From Apostichopus japonicus (Eukaryota > Echinodermata > Holothuroidea > Aspidochirotida > Stichopodidae): a stretch of DNA of 64,000 nt. Both the position numbers and the translations under genes were made by a program. Shown in pieces: positions 26,080 through 39,600 of this stretch. The notes below the pieces were generated by a model that saw only the letters and a program-made list of their open reading frames with translations, was not told the DNA's origin and did not search any database. Where the stretch lies: positions 17,261,321 to 17,325,320 of the forward strand of contig NC_092578.1 in NCBI RefSeq assembly GCF_037975245.1, given 5' to 3'. Each line of letters opens with the position of its first letter. The first letter of the stretch is position 1.

Positions 26080-27306
26080 TTTGGTATAGGGGTCTATCCT
26101 AGGCCAAGAAAATAGCTACCGTTTTCTGTTGAGCTTCTGTCCTGTAACTCCCAGTCACTCAGTGCGGTGTAATAAAAGATCAGGAGTTTGTCCTTGGCAT
26201 GAAATGTAGAAGGTTATGCGACAATGGGACGCAAAACGGGACATTAAATTAGGCAACAACTTTATCGTTAGTTCATCTCTTGATCCACAACACCATTCAT
26301 TTGAAGTGTACCTTGAGGCACATAATGCAGTTTGATTTGTTCTAGACTGTTAAGAGACGCTGCGCTCAGTGCATATTGTATTTCTCTGCCATGTTTTATG
26401 CTTTCCAGAAATATAACATCTTTTAAAGGTGAATATATTGAAAACCAGAACAATGATAGCAACGGAGGCAGTTCTCTCTTTCTTCTTGGACATACGACAT
26501 ATCTAGACTATAATTTGCCTAAAGTCATCCTTTAAAATTGACTCTGCACACAGACCACATGATCAAGGCACTCAAATACTACTTTCTGTTCACAAGTGCT
26601 CGTTTTGGCAAAACTTCCTGTGTGTGCCGTAGCAATTTTCCCTCTGTTTCAGAACCGTAATTGTACACTACTGAATTGGCAAATATGCGCCTTACTGTTA
26701 GTAAATAAAGGGCCAGGTCGATATAGGCCTACTCCTAAAATATTTTCAACCTAAAAACACAAATCTGAACGCGAGCATGTCAGTGAATATACGATATTCA
26801 AAAATAGCAATTTACATATCTAACTCTTGCATAATTGACTCGAAATGCGTTGCCTTTCAGAAGTTTCTGAGCTATCTATTATATTTATGTAGATCGTTAC
26901 AGCCCGCCCTCTTTTCTTCTCTGTAATGCGCATAGCAGTTCGTACACGATGACGTAGTATATTCTCCTCAGAAAATAGCCCGTGTGCGTAATTGTATCAT
27001 TGTGAGCTAATCATCGGCGATGAAAATTGCGCATCATAACGACGTCAAGCACATTGAATGGATACACCATGCGCGCGTTGTATTTACATATTAGTTACGT
27101 AACAGGTAACTAGCCAATCGGGCATTAGGAAAAAGTTAACGCGATATCAGCAGCATATAACGTCACAATGAAAACACCAAGTAAAGATATTTTCGTGGCG
27201 ACGAACCTTAGTTTGTATCAACAAGCACTACTTAGCAGATCTCTATAGAGTTTACGCAAAGTTATTCGGAAAGTTTTTCCAAAGTTATCGAAAGTTAGTT
27301 CACGAA
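26080..27306. promoter_or_regulatory. Head-to-head intergenic region with CRE-like sites
   Basis: This 1.2-kb region separates the RETSAT start (minus) from the start of the repeat-protein gene (plus), so it should hold both promoters. ACGT-core sites resembling CREB/ATF elements occur near 26949 (GATGACGTAG), 27040 (ACGACGTCAAG) and 27160 (TAACGTCACAAT). The last lies about 150 bases before the ATG at 27307, near an AT-rich CATATAA. Their function is inferred from motif resemblance only. Confidence 0.35.
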
Positions 27307-30300
27307 ATGAACACTGAATCCAATCTTAACGGAAGGTGAGTTGTTTTCTAACCCTTTGCTTTAAATTTGGTAACACATATGAAGCATGGGTATGGTACTT
27401 CTGAAAGATTAACGAATTCTACTTTTGTTTGCGTGATGCGCAGTGGGTGAGCAACCTGGTATTCAGATTGCATACGTATTGATTATGCCAACTACAAGGT
27501 TCGTAATAACACAAATTGTATTAGACTGAATTTAAGTGTAACTGAAACATTTCTGTTATAGTTTAAATTATTTAGTTTTTTTTATCTTAATCATACGTAA
27601 AGTTAGTTATTTAGGTCAGGAGGTCAATGTTTTGCTCTCCACTATTATTTACTTTCATATATTAGAGATTACGAACGTACTATAGTTTAGGTAGCTGCTT
27701 CGTGTCATTATTTTGCCCTATTTGGCTTCAAACAAAGATAATTAAGGAACAGCAATGTTCGGTGTGAACCCTTATGAACAGAAGCGGTGGAAAATGGTTG
27801 GTTGATGGGCACAAACATCAACGGGAAGTGGGACATGTGACTTTGATTTAAGGGGCAAACCACTCAATTTCTTCACAACTTTCATTCTCGGTGCAATATG
27901 CACCATAAATTCCTGTATTGACTTCTTTTTAAACAAAAAGGCACGATTTAATTATTTTTATCAAGTTTTCAGCGAAGGGGAACTTCAACAAAATTCTACA
28001 CTTAGAAAGGTGGAAAACCTTTACTTTGTGAAGAGGGACACTTTTAATTTTGTTTAAATGATGGGTGTAGGGGGGGGGGGGACAGGGCTCCGTTTCCCTG
28101 CTTATGGGATATTTCTTTTCATTGTTAAAGATACCGGTAATGAGCATCAACAATTAACAAGAATGTTATCAGCGCAGATTCTGTTATGCAAAGTAGGCTA
28201 GGCTGTGTACAACTGCAGTGAAATTTTGGTAGGCGTCGTGTTAGGGTGGAGTTTCTCAAGATGTGCTCAGATATTTGAGTATCAAAGTAGCAACAAAGTC
28301 CAAGCTAAATGTTACTTTACACAGTAAATATCATATAATTATAAATATCAGTGTAAATATAGATAGAGAGAGAGGGGGAGGGGCGGACGGTGGAAGAGAT
28401 TAGAGGGTTATGTTAGCAAATAACTATAACGTGGGATATATTTTCTTGTCTATTCAGATCCCTTCCTCTTGAATTGGATGACCCCACTGGTGATCCTAAA
28501 CATCTGCAGGATCACATCTCGGCCGCCATACGTCACTCATTGACGACACACGGTACCGACACCATCGAGGACGAACAACAACAACAGTTACCTCGACCTA
28601 CGGAGGCTTCAAACCACCATGTCTCCTACTGGAACAAGGGTTGTAACCACCACAAGAACCCCCAGCAACAGTTCGTTGTTCCAGCACTTTTTACGCTTAA
28701 CGCCATCGACGATTACCACTATGACGACATCGATGACGTGTCTGATGACGAAAGCGACACCGACTCCGTAATTGATTTGTCAGAAAATCATGACATCATC
28801 GGAGTTGCAGCCAGAAACACCGGCGAAATGATTAAATTAACAGCTACGAATGATTCGTTGGCAAACAAGAATCGCCAGCGAAGTCTTCCTGAAAATAACC
28901 AAAAGGAAGAGACACCAAAGGGCACATTTGCTGATAATGATAAAACAATGACGACCACAGCAAGTCCCCTTGCGATAGAAAATAACAACACCGAACAATC
29001 ATGTGATATGATTTTGTTCATTCTAGCCGAAGAAGGCCTACTGCCGGGTGATGCCCATCCAGAGAACCTCGTACGGGCAACGGTTAAGGTGGAGTGTGAA
29101 GTTGAACCCAAAGACCCTTACGACCACCGAAGGAGGTTCATCTTTGAAAGATATCTTGAAGATAGACGATTAGGATGGCTCTGGATCAAGGAGAGACTTC
29201 AAGCATTGCGGATGCATCAGAGATTACATAATAAAGTATTATGTCCACATCGGCCTCCCATGAATCCTGCTATAAGACGAATACAGTCAATGGGCTACAG
29301 AGGATTTTATCCAGTATACAATACTTCGATTAATGGCGGATTGTATCAACCACCTGTATGTAGGCCTCCACTTTACCACCCACCACCAATGACACCTCAC
29401 AAATATCTTAGCGAGGAAAAGGTTTCAACACAGATACCAAATAAATCAGTTGTTGGAGAGAAGGCGAGAAAACGGGTTCGATTTGACTTGAGCAGAAATC
29501 AAGTAAAGACCGTTAGTCGATACCTGATTGGTGGAAAGTGTGCAATATCTAAACCAATAGGTACAAATAATAGCTTACCAGCTGAGCCAAGAAGAGAAGA
29601 TGAACGGTTGATCAAAGATGATCTAAAGAAAGCCAAACAGGAAATGACGTCATTTGCTTCCAAAATTCCAGATAATATGCCAATTTATTCGAAAGCATAT
29701 TTGCTTGCTCAGAAGAAAAAGTTTTTGGCAAGGTTTAGGAAGCAGAAAAAGCACCAGGCTGTTATTAGAATCAGTGAGAAGGACGTGGTTAAGAATGATA
29801 CGACCACACAAGACAAACATCTGGCTTCTTGCGCAAAGGGCACAGAGAGCAGTGTAACAACATGCAGTGACGCAAAATTTACAACAAAGCAGAACGCAGA
29901 GAAAGACAGAAATTGCCAAGTGTTTAAAGCCAACGAGAAGAGAGAGAACACTGTCCAGATTAAGTGTCATGAGAATGCCAGTAAACTGAATGACAGACTT
30001 AAAGCAGGGTCTGATAACGCTATAAGCAGAACAGTGAATCTGAATGGCGATTTGAGTTCAAGCAAAGACCAATCGAAAGCAAAAAGACACGAAGCCTATT
30101 TGCTTGCTCAGAAGAAATGGTTTTTGGCAAAGTGTAGAAAGCAGAAAAAGGTTCAGGATGTTATTAGAAGCAGTGAGAATGACGTGGTTAAGAATGCTTT
30201 AACTACACAAGACAAACATCTGGCTTCTTGTGCAAAGGACATAGAGAGTAGTTTAACAACATGCTGTGGCGCGCAATGTACCACAAAGCAGAATTTAGAG

Positions 30301-32640
30301 AAAGAGAGAAATTGCCAAATGTTTCAAGTCAACGAGAGGAGAGAGAACACTGTCCATATAAAGTGTCATGAGGATGCCAGTAAACTGAATGACAAACTTA
30401 AATCAGGGTCTGACAACGTCATCAGTAGAGCAGTGAATTTTAATGGCGATTTGAGTTCAAGCAAAGACCAATCAAAAGCAAAAAGCAAGGAAGCATATCT
30501 GCTTGCTCAGAAGAAAAAGTTTTTGGCAAAGTGTAGGAAGCAGAAAAAGAATCAGGCTGTTATAATACGCAGTGAAGAGGTTGCGGCTGAGAATTATAAA
30601 AGTACACAAAGTGGCTGCTCAAACCATCTTGCTTCTAGTGCAAAGGACATAGAGAGTAGTGTTACGACATGCTGTGAGGCAATATGTACAAAGCAGAACG
30701 CAGAGAAAGACAGAAATTGCCAAATGTTTCAAGTCAACGAGAGGAGAGAGAACACTGTTCAGATAAAGTGTCATGAGGGTGCCAGTACATTGAATGACAG
30801 ACTAAAACCAGGGTCTAACAAAGTCATCAGCCGAGCAGTGGATCCGAAGAGCGATTTGAGTTCAAGCAAAGACCAATCGAAGGCTATAAGCCACGAAGCC
30901 TATTTGCTTGCTCAGAAGAAAATTTATTTGGCAAAGTGTAGGAAGCAGATAAAGAATCAGGGTGCTGCTAAAAACAGTGAGAAAGACGTGGTTAAGAATG
31001 ATTCAACTGCGCAGGGGTGTAATCTAAATCATGTCAATGCTTCATGTGAAAATAACAGAGAGAGCAGTGTAACACCACGCAGTGACGCAAATTGTACAAC
31101 AAACCAGAAAATAGAGAATAACAGAAACGAGAAAGCTGTCCAGATAAACTGTCAGATTAGTATCGATAATTCGGCAGCCAACATCACCAAAGGAGATGTG
31201 ACTTTGGAAAGCTCTTTCGTTTTCGATTTGAATTCCAGCAACGACCAATCGGAAGCAAACAGCAAGGGATTATATTTCCTATCTCAGAAGGAAAATGATT
31301 TAGCAAAGTGTAAAGAGCAAAAGAAGAATCAGAGTGTACGAAGCAGTGAGAAGGACATAATTGAAAAAGTTGCAACCACGCACGATCTCTGTTCAGCACA
31401 TCTCATTGACGCATGTGCAGAGAATAAAGAGGGCAGCATAACGTCAGCAATCGAAACAGAGTGCACGACATACCAGACTGCTGAGAAAGAACGGAATTGC
31501 AAAACGTTGCGCATGAATGAGAGTAAAGAGAGCACTTTTCGGATCAATTATCAGATGGCTACCACTGATTGGGATAAAAGACTGTCATCAGCCTCTGATA
31601 TAATAACTGTTAATCGAGCAGCGACTTTGAACGACTCTGTCGTTAGCCGTTTGTGTAATGCCGTAGACCAATCGAATGGACAAAGTGAGAGGTCATACTA
31701 TCTTGCTCAGCAGAAAAAGTTTGTAGCAAAAAGGAACACGCCAAAATATAATCCAAATGTTACAACAAGGAAGAAAGAGGAATATCAGAACGCTGCGGCT
31801 ATGAGCAATAACTATTCGATACCCTTAAAAGATTCGTATACAAAGAATAAAGAGAGCAGTAAAATGTTGTTTAGTGAACTAAAATATACAGCAAGCAATA
31901 ACGTGGAGATAGAACGATTTGACAGAATGGTACATGTCCATAAAATGAAAGAGGGCGCTAATCAAATAAAATCCCAGCTGTGTAGCAATATATTGGATGA
32001 ACACCTGTTACCAGTTTCTGACAGAACCTCTCCTCCGCGAGATGAGACTTTGCAAGCCGATAATGATGTTCCATTGTTTACATCCAAATACCAACTGGAA
32101 GCTCAAAGCAGGGACTGCCACAAATCAGACACAGATACTGAACAGCGCCATCCTCACACAAATTGGACCCACTCAATGACGTCAAATCCTATAAACAAAA
32201 AGTCTAAAAAGTACCAGTTACGGGAGAGAACGGAACGCCAAGAATGTCAAAATGTTGATGAAACTAGCTACAAAGTGAACCAAAGGAAATGCCCTAAATC
32301 TAATGTTATCCGCAGACGTCATTGTCGTAACCATAGTAACCGCGAAGTAGAAACTCTTGAAAGGAAAAATGATGTTGGAAAGTTTAAAGATCTCGCTGAT
32401 TACTGGAATCAAAAACCACGCCGTAGGAACAGAATACGCGACTTAAGTCAGTTTGATCAAAATAATCATAATACTGGATTGGCAACACAAAAGAGTATGT
32501 CGCCCTCTGTTAGTTATAGAATGTTGTCTGCCAATGGACACGCTGCAGTTTGCAACGTCACAAGTCTGAGTTTGTTTGTCGCCATCGTTTGTATTCTTTA
32601 TTCATTTATTTTTTACTTCGGAGACGAAGATTTGCAATAA
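27307..32640 (+). CDS. Unrecognised 1403-residue tail-anchored protein with six tandem repeats
   Basis: Exon 1 is 27307-27335 (MNTESNLNGR, donor AG/GTGAGT); exon 2 is 28458-32640 after TATTCAG. The join is in frame and gives 1403 residues. I do not recognise the family. In order: an acidic, His/Gln-rich N-terminus with the DDIDDVSDDESDTDS patch; a region with FILAEEGLLPGDAHPENL and RRRFIFERYLEDRRLGW; a Pro-rich stretch; RVRF at about 349-352 (resembles the PP1-docking RVxF motif); six repeats at about 422-1228, each opening with AYLLAQKKKFLAKCRKQKK or a variant; a basic region; then a hydrophobic segment SLFVAIVCILYSFIFYF at about 1380-1397 with the short tail GDEDLQ. No signal peptide is seen, so a cytosolic, tail-anchored membrane protein is inferred. 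The large uninterrupted exon and charged composition suggest a rapidly evolving, mostly disordered protein. Confidence 0.85.
27336..28457 (+). other. Intron 1 of the repeat-protein gene
   Basis: Starts GTGAGT and ends TATTCAG. AT-rich, with a G run near 28070 and a GA-rich stretch near 28365-28390. Nothing else recognised. Confidence 0.75.
29692..32112 (+). repeat. Six coding tandem repeats (about 400 bp each)
   Basis: Units start at 29692, 30091, 30490, 30895, 31267 and 31690, giving 133, 133, 135, 124, 141 and about 141 codons. Each opens with A-Y-L-L-A-Q-K-K or a variant, continues with ASCAK-ESS-TTC, then EKDRNCQ, and units 1-3 close with DLSSSKDQSKA. Units 1-3 are very alike at DNA level. 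Units 4-6 are progressively diverged (unit 5 opens GLYFLSQKE, unit 6 SYYLAQQKK). Confidence 0.92.
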
Positions 32641-32859
32641 TTCTTGTTAAAACTTTTATAAATTTGGATTTCATCGAAGACGAAAGACTAGCAGATGCGA
32701 ACAGCCCGGTATCCCATGGTATGATACTTGGGACGAAAACATTGAGACCAGCTTTATTATATCTACAGACTTTTATAAAAATGTAATTTGACAAAGAACG
32801 ATGATCCATTCTTCTCAATTAAAATTAAGAAAAAAAAAACTGTTTGTCTTTGTGTCGTC

Positions 32860-32865
32860 AATAAA
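32860..32865 (+). terminator. Polyadenylation signal of the repeat-protein gene
   Basis: AATAAA about 220 bases past the stop codon, followed by GTTTG and TGTGTTTTG (GU-rich), the usual arrangement. Confidence 0.65.
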
Positions 32866-33623
32866 GTTTGTTTATATGTAATAAGTTTTGCGTTGCCATT
32901 GTGTTTTGTATAAGTTAGATTATTTTATTAGATATACGAACTGTTGGTGTTAATTTGAATAGAGGAATATATACAATTTTTGTTTTACATTTGTACGGAG
33001 ACTACTGTATATAAATTTTGTTCAAAACTATTATATACTTCTTTTCGACCAAAACTGTTTGGTCTTGTCAGGGTTGAGAAACATAAACGTGAAAAAAGGA
33101 ACAAAACTTTCATATTCCTTTTTCTGATATTTATTTGAATGTTGATCAGCTTTTTCAAGTTATTAATTATTCTATCCATAAATTGCAAATATACATCATG
33201 TTTCAAGAAATTCATAGTAAAATATATATTTGAATGCACGAATATTTCTAAGGATTACTTGTTACAAATTTTCAAGATTCCTAAAAAAGGCAATAACATT
33301 TTCCGTACATCTTTAATGATTTTTGGATGACAGTGACTATTCTGAAAGGCAGAATATTATATTATTATTTGCAATTCGCATTTTTCAAAAACAGGCTCCA
33401 CTATTATAAATACCATTATATTACAATCAAATTAAGTACTACCTTGTCACCTCTTCTATAAATGTTAGTAAAGTTGCCTAGCAACAGCATCTCAATACAA
33501 ACCATGTTAAAATAAAGGCGTAGTCTCCACCGACTAGTTCAGTAAGTTTCAAGTTTTAAATTATAACCAAGTGAATGAAAACCATTTGTACACACAATAA
33601 CAGAATGTAAAAACACTACAGCC

Positions 33624-33629
33624 TTTATT
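33624..33629 (-). terminator. Polyadenylation signal of carbonyl reductase A
   Basis: TTTATT on plus is AATAAA on minus, 32 bases beyond the stop codon at 33661-33663. Confidence 0.6.
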
Positions 33630-33660
33630 TTGGTTGTATATGAAATGTTTTTTGCTCTGA

Positions 33661-36600
33661 CTAAAGGAACACTTTGTTAAGTTTTCGATCCGAGTACATC
33701 TCCCCTCTGCCCTCTAGGTCACCCTCGGGTCGCATCGCCAGCCACACCAGTGTATCTGCTCCTTCGTCTACATTCTTCTTACCAGATCCGCTGGACATGT
33801 CTGTCACGACCCATCCAGGATCGGCCTAAAATGAAAATGTGAGATAAATAAGATGAGGATATGGTAATATATTATATAATATAACTTGTGAGAGAAGATA
33901 GTGAAATACCAGAAAACAGAACATATTGTTGGTGGTTCTGATGCTATTTCGAGATAACAACTGAAATTGAGATAATGTGGTAAAAGTTTCGCCAGAAAGA
34001 CAAAATGACTCACCATTACCCATATTGATTCTAAACATGACAGGGAACCAGGTAAAAGATGCTGTCAGAACCAAAAAATGAACTTTTGTCCTGCAGGTTT
34101 CCCACATAATAATCAAATTAACTTGAAGCATTCACAAAACATTCTCAAATCAAAAAAATAAAAAACATTTAAAAAAAGGTAGGAAAAAAAAAAAAAAAAT
34201 AACAACATAGTTTCTCTTCAAGCAAGTTTAATGATCAAAGAAATGCTACATAGTGATCATTACCAGCTGATCAAATTTGAAAACAGAAGGACTGTTATTT
34301 TAATCCTAAAGTAGTATGATATTTTTAACTGGCAGACTAAAAAAATAAACACAGAAATGAAGATGAAACCGAACTAAAAAAAGAAACAGAAATGACGAGA
34401 ATTAGCCCATAAACCAAAGCTTGCATTTTTCAGCTCTCTTGACCTCAACTTACTGAAACTTTATCTCTCCTGCACACAGACTGGGATCGGTGAATTTGGA
34501 AGAGTTGATTTGTTCACATCTTGCCATGTCTGCCTTTAACTGCCAATCATTTATGCCAGAACTACTTGTAAGAGATTGCTATGGTTTGATACTACCATAT
34601 AATTACACATACAACATGTACAGTGCATAGAACCATCTCCATTATAGTTATTAATCTGCTGCAGGTTTTACAGTCGTTACACATATTTTTGCAGAGATGA
34701 GATTGTGGAGGTTCTAGATACTCTAAAGTTTAGGATTTTTTTATAAAGATTTTTTATATGTTTCACTGGAAAGTTGAACCTAGCCAAGAACAATGGGCAG
34801 TGCATGCAAAAGCAAGGAAGTCAAAGAATGAAATATCTTACCTATGACACACAACCACCCCTCCCCCCACCCCCCTTATTTTGCTTAAATTTCCAAAACC
34901 CAGAACATTCTTAAGAACAAAAAGACTACAGGGTAACATATTTTGGCTAAGATTATGTGTAGTATCTGTTCCCTTTCGAGGGGAATGGTGATGCACACCT
35001 GACGATGATCACACAGTCTCGATGCAAGGGGACTGGGGTTGAGAGCGGATCAGTCGTTTGGTAGTTTGGTTTCGTGCCCAGGCTCTTTCCTGGGTGACTT
35101 TTCTCAAAAAGTATCATATTTTGACCCCATTTTTCATCCCAAATGAACTTCTCGAACTTACCGCAAAAACAGCAATTCCAGGTCTAGCTGTGTCCTTTTC
35201 GAAGATACGATCTTGAAGCCGAGTGAATGCTGAAAGAGCCACTTTGGAGAAGCCATAGGCAGTACCTGGGAAACCATGTTTCGTGTGCTCATCTTTGGCA
35301 GCTAGGCTATGGAACAGAATTTTTTTTTTTAAAAGAGAAAAAAAAGGGACTTTTTTTATATACAGTACAGGAATAATGAAAAACTGACTGGGAAATTTTA
35401 GAGAATGGAAAAGAACAAAGAAATTTATTGTTTGAGTGGGATTCAACCCAGTGACCTCTGGACTACAAGAGAAATACTATATCAACTGGGCTATCCAGCC
35501 CTTAGTTACCACATGCTACAAATGTGTTCTTGTTGTTGTTGTTGTTGTTGCTAAGGAGCACACCCAAAGCCTTACCATCTCGTGGATCAGCTGTTTGCAT
35601 TTGTTACTGAAACAGGTATTGAACACCTGTTAGTTTGCAGAAATATAGGAAAAAAAGGGGAAAAAAACACTAATTTTTGACTGATTAAAAGAGGGACATA
35701 TTCTATGCATCCTTGTGATATTTTGCATGCAATCAATAGAGAGATCTACCACAGGAACAAAAAGGCAGAGTTAAATCTCTTGAAAAGTAAAAGAAATGAT
35801 TTTAATTGATGATTTGTTTCATGATATAACAAGCAAACATAGGAGCAGAACAAGCACAAGTGGGTACAGTGAGGAAAATGCCAGATAACTTTTTGATGCA
35901 TATATATAGTTTGATAACAAAAAACTTTATTATTTGAAGGAAAAAATGTCACTCATATTTAAATTATGGATACTTGGATCTTTCAGCTGATAATTGAAAT
36001 GACATTATTCAAGTTCAGCAAATAAAATTATCTGTGCTCTTCGATTACCATGTGATCTCAATTTATTAATGATATGCTAGTATGAATTTTCATTAGAGTA
36101 ATGATAAATGCACTCAATTCTCCACATATTTGATGGTAAAATATCCATTGAAATATCCATTGAAGAATATATGCGAGGGAAAAGTGTTCTTTTCTTCATG
36201 GAAAAGCATTTTTCTTCAAAGCTACCCTTACAAATTATTCTAAAATGTGATGATATGGTGGTTTAATTTTATTCTACGTGAATATTCATGACACTGGTGA
36301 GAAGTTGCAACAATTTTCTGATGTTAATACCTGTCTAAACTGTCCTCCCATATCATGCTTCAAAGCACTCGTATTGACAGTACAAACAGTTCCTAACCTT
36401 TATCTGATAGAAACATGATATTCATACTGCGCATACTGACAATACAAGTGCTTTGGAAGCGGGACTTGAAAGTACAGTATAGCAAAAAATTGTCCCAACT
36501 GGGTGAGAAACTTACTAAATAAATTTATTGACAATGTCATCTAGCCTTATAAATTATTCATTAACTATGATCATATGAGTGGTTCAATTTAATTTTACTG

Positions 36601-39600
36601 ACACTGGACAGACACTTACTCAATAAATGTATTGACAATGTTTTTATCTAGCCTTATAAGTTATTTATTAACTATAATCATATTAGTGGCTTAATTTTAT
36701 TCTACATGAATATTCATGACACCGGCGAGACACTTACTAAATAGAAATTTATTGACAATGTTTTTATCTTGCCTTTAAATTATTTATTAAGTTTTATGAT
36801 CATATGAGTGGTTTAATATTATTCTACATGAATATCCATGTCACCGGTGAGACACTTACTCAATAAATTTGTTGACAATGGTATTGAGTTCTTCCTCTGT
36901 GGCGAGTTTCCTGAATTGCTCCTTCAGATCATCCCCCATCTTACCCCAAGTCATCACTGCCACAAAACTGCAGACATTTACCACCCTGTGTGAGATTAAA
37001 GATACAAAGCAATGAACAAGTGTTTGCCTACAGTGGTTTGCTGATATGTTGCTCTCATTTATTACCTTAAAATATATTATACAAAAGATATGCAGGCAAG
37101 TCAAAAATTGTGTAAAAGTGGAATTGACATCCACTGCATGAGTGCTATAGCAAACGAGGGTGCAAGAATGTAACAATCAACCCCCCCCCCCCGCCCTACC
37201 ACAACCCCTCCCAACTGGCAAACACTATAAAACAAAAATCCAGTAGTACATCAATGTATAACATGTATGTATAGTACAACCTAACAGTTGAAAATTCTTC
37301 AACATTTTGCATCTAAGCATTCCTTCATTTTAACACAATTTCTGAAAGGTGATGGGCCACTACTCCCCTGGAAGACATAATATCTTAGTCGCACCCCCAC
37401 CCCATCTCTCCACAGTACAAAAATGGTTGTTTCTCCCCATTGCACATAGTCATGATATATTCACATAACATTTAAAGTTAAGTTGGGTGGCTTCTCATTA
37501 ATTCTCAATAAGTACGGTAGCCTATTCAAGCAGTCTTTGTGTTGTGCTATCAAAGCTGAGCAGATCTCTAATTTATGTATTTTTACTCTGTTGGTCTACG
37601 TACCTGCCCTGGTAAAATGTTTCCATGAATTAACAACACTACAACTTTGAGCCCTTGACTAATTCTGTTGTATAGTGCCTTTATTTAGTGTGTGTCCTAG
37701 TATCTTGGATTCAAAATTTTCTATTAGTTTAATAGAATATATCATCATTGACTTTAAAAACGAAAACAAAAAAGTGTAAGAACATTTCCTTATGCACTTC
37801 TTGGGGATAAACCATGAAACCTCTGTCAATTGCTTGTCCCACAAGTTCAAAAATCCTTTCCAGACTTATGTAAAGGAGCATAGGACACCAGTTTCCTTAC
37901 CTTGCATTCGGTCTCAATAGAGGTGAGAGGATGTGGTACGCTTGAGCATTGTCAAAGTAGTTGACTCCATTCGTAACCTTAGCCTGTTCCGAGAAAGGAG
38001 CAGGATCTTTCGACTAGGCAGAAGAGAGAAAGTACAAACTTGTTAAATATTTATAGGCATCTGAACATGAATTAGTTGTTATGAGCATATATACCTTTAG
38101 TGTTGTAAAATATCAAAATGTCTTCATAGTTTGCGACACAACGATGGAACTAACACAGGTTATCAAGCGTGTTACAAGGTTACCCTTCTAGAATGCATAG
38201 TACTTAACAGTTTAGTTTGTACGACCCCAGCATGTTAAGCTTGCTGAAAAGCAGGGTTGGAGTCGAGTCCAACTAATCCGAGTCGGGGGCCAGTCCAGAT
38301 GGATCCAAGTCCGAGCCAAGTCTGAGTCCACAGAAGGACCGGAGTCCAGAAGGCCTTGTGTCCGAGCCAAGTCGGAAAAATTGAAATGTTTTAAAAGATA
38401 TGTTGGATGGCAGACTTGTAGTGAGTCTGTATTCTAGTTAGTTACTTGTTTTCATACTACAGGCATATTTGAATGGTAGTAAAGAAACTAGGGCATTTTT
38501 TGGTACTTGTACCTGTGCTTAGGGGTCCATCAAGGGGAATTCTTCTGGTACTCCAACTAATGCTGATGTACTCATACTTCAAGCCTGTTGGAAGGTAATT
38601 CAACAGATTTTTCAAAAACATGTTACTTTTACTATGAATCTGATATGTCAGGGAAGAATGCTAGAAAAGATTCTTTAAACTTTAAAGTCAGACAGAAAGT
38701 AGAATTCTTTCATTGGGAAATGTGGACATTTCCCATAACTACCTTGAAAGCTATAGCTGCGTTGTTGATGAGGATATCCAATCCTCCATGTTCTTTCTTG
38801 AGATGGTCCCTCAGAGCTTCGACTGATGCTTTGTTTGAGATGTCCAGTTGATGAAATCGAGGCTTCAGTCCTTCCTTCTCGAGGTCAGCTACAGCCTTCT
38901 TGCCGAGCTCCGGATTTCTGGCAGTCAGGTACACAACATCGTCAGGTTTAAGCTGCTTGCAAAGAGCTCTTATACAAGCCAACCCAATGCCCTTGTTGGA
39001 ACCTGTGACCTGTTAAAGTAAAAAAATGTTAAATTGTTAAAGCAGTAGCATCAAAAGTACGTTCTGCAAAAAAGATAACACAAATCGATATTTGGTCCAG
39101 AAAATACACTTTACACGTATATGAAAGATGAGGGGACAAAAGAAAAAATAAATAAATAATTTATTGAGAGCAAAGCTATAAACAAACATATGAAAAAGAA
39201 TAAATAAAATTAAAATATATGCAACACATAGTTATTAAAAATTTAATATAAAAGAGCATTAAAATTACGGGTGAGCTTCTTAACACTGAATAGTAGCATT
39301 TATGCAGGCCTACTATGTTTGGTATATCCTATAAAGGTTGTACTACAGTATGTAGGTAACAATAATGACCATCAAACAGTGTGCATCAATACAACAACAT
39401 TGTCTTAGAAAACCACTTTTTCAGACTGTAGCTCACCATCTTGGAATGGTGACATAGCAAAACTAGTCTTATATTTCTCATCTTGATGCAGGACAGACTT
39501 GGATAATTAGCAATACCACAAGGGACCAATGTGACCATAAACAATGATCCACTCTCCCCTCTTCCCACCCCCAGTCCCCCCCCCCTCAGACCCAGTCAAA

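Larger units (their letters stand above)
32641..33660. other. Convergent 3' region between two genes
   Basis: About 1 kb of AT-rich 3' UTR and spacer between convergent genes. Polyadenylation signals on both strands are listed separately. No other feature is seen. Confidence 0.7.
35307..36859 (-). other. Carbonyl reductase A intron 4
   Basis: Holds a tRNA-like SINE piece (35436-35510), a GTT microsatellite (about 35530-35550), a MITE (36302-36502) and the donor-copy array described separately. Confidence 0.75.

Noticed and set aside
28081-28110. Fifth micro-palindrome (CAGGGCTCC...TCCCTG)
   Set aside because: It has a CAGGG...CCCTG core but no flanking 7-bp direct repeat, so it does not fit the family. 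47524-47560 was rejected for the same reason.
28788-29111. Minus-strand frames opposite the 1403-residue gene
   Set aside because: Shadows of the real plus-strand coding sequence; the same holds for 29650-29970 and 31042-31547.
29473-29484. PPP1R15 (GADD34)-type identity for the 1403-residue protein, from its RVRF motif
   Set aside because: The motif is only four residues and the conserved PPP1R15 C-terminal region does not follow; kept only as a possible docking site.
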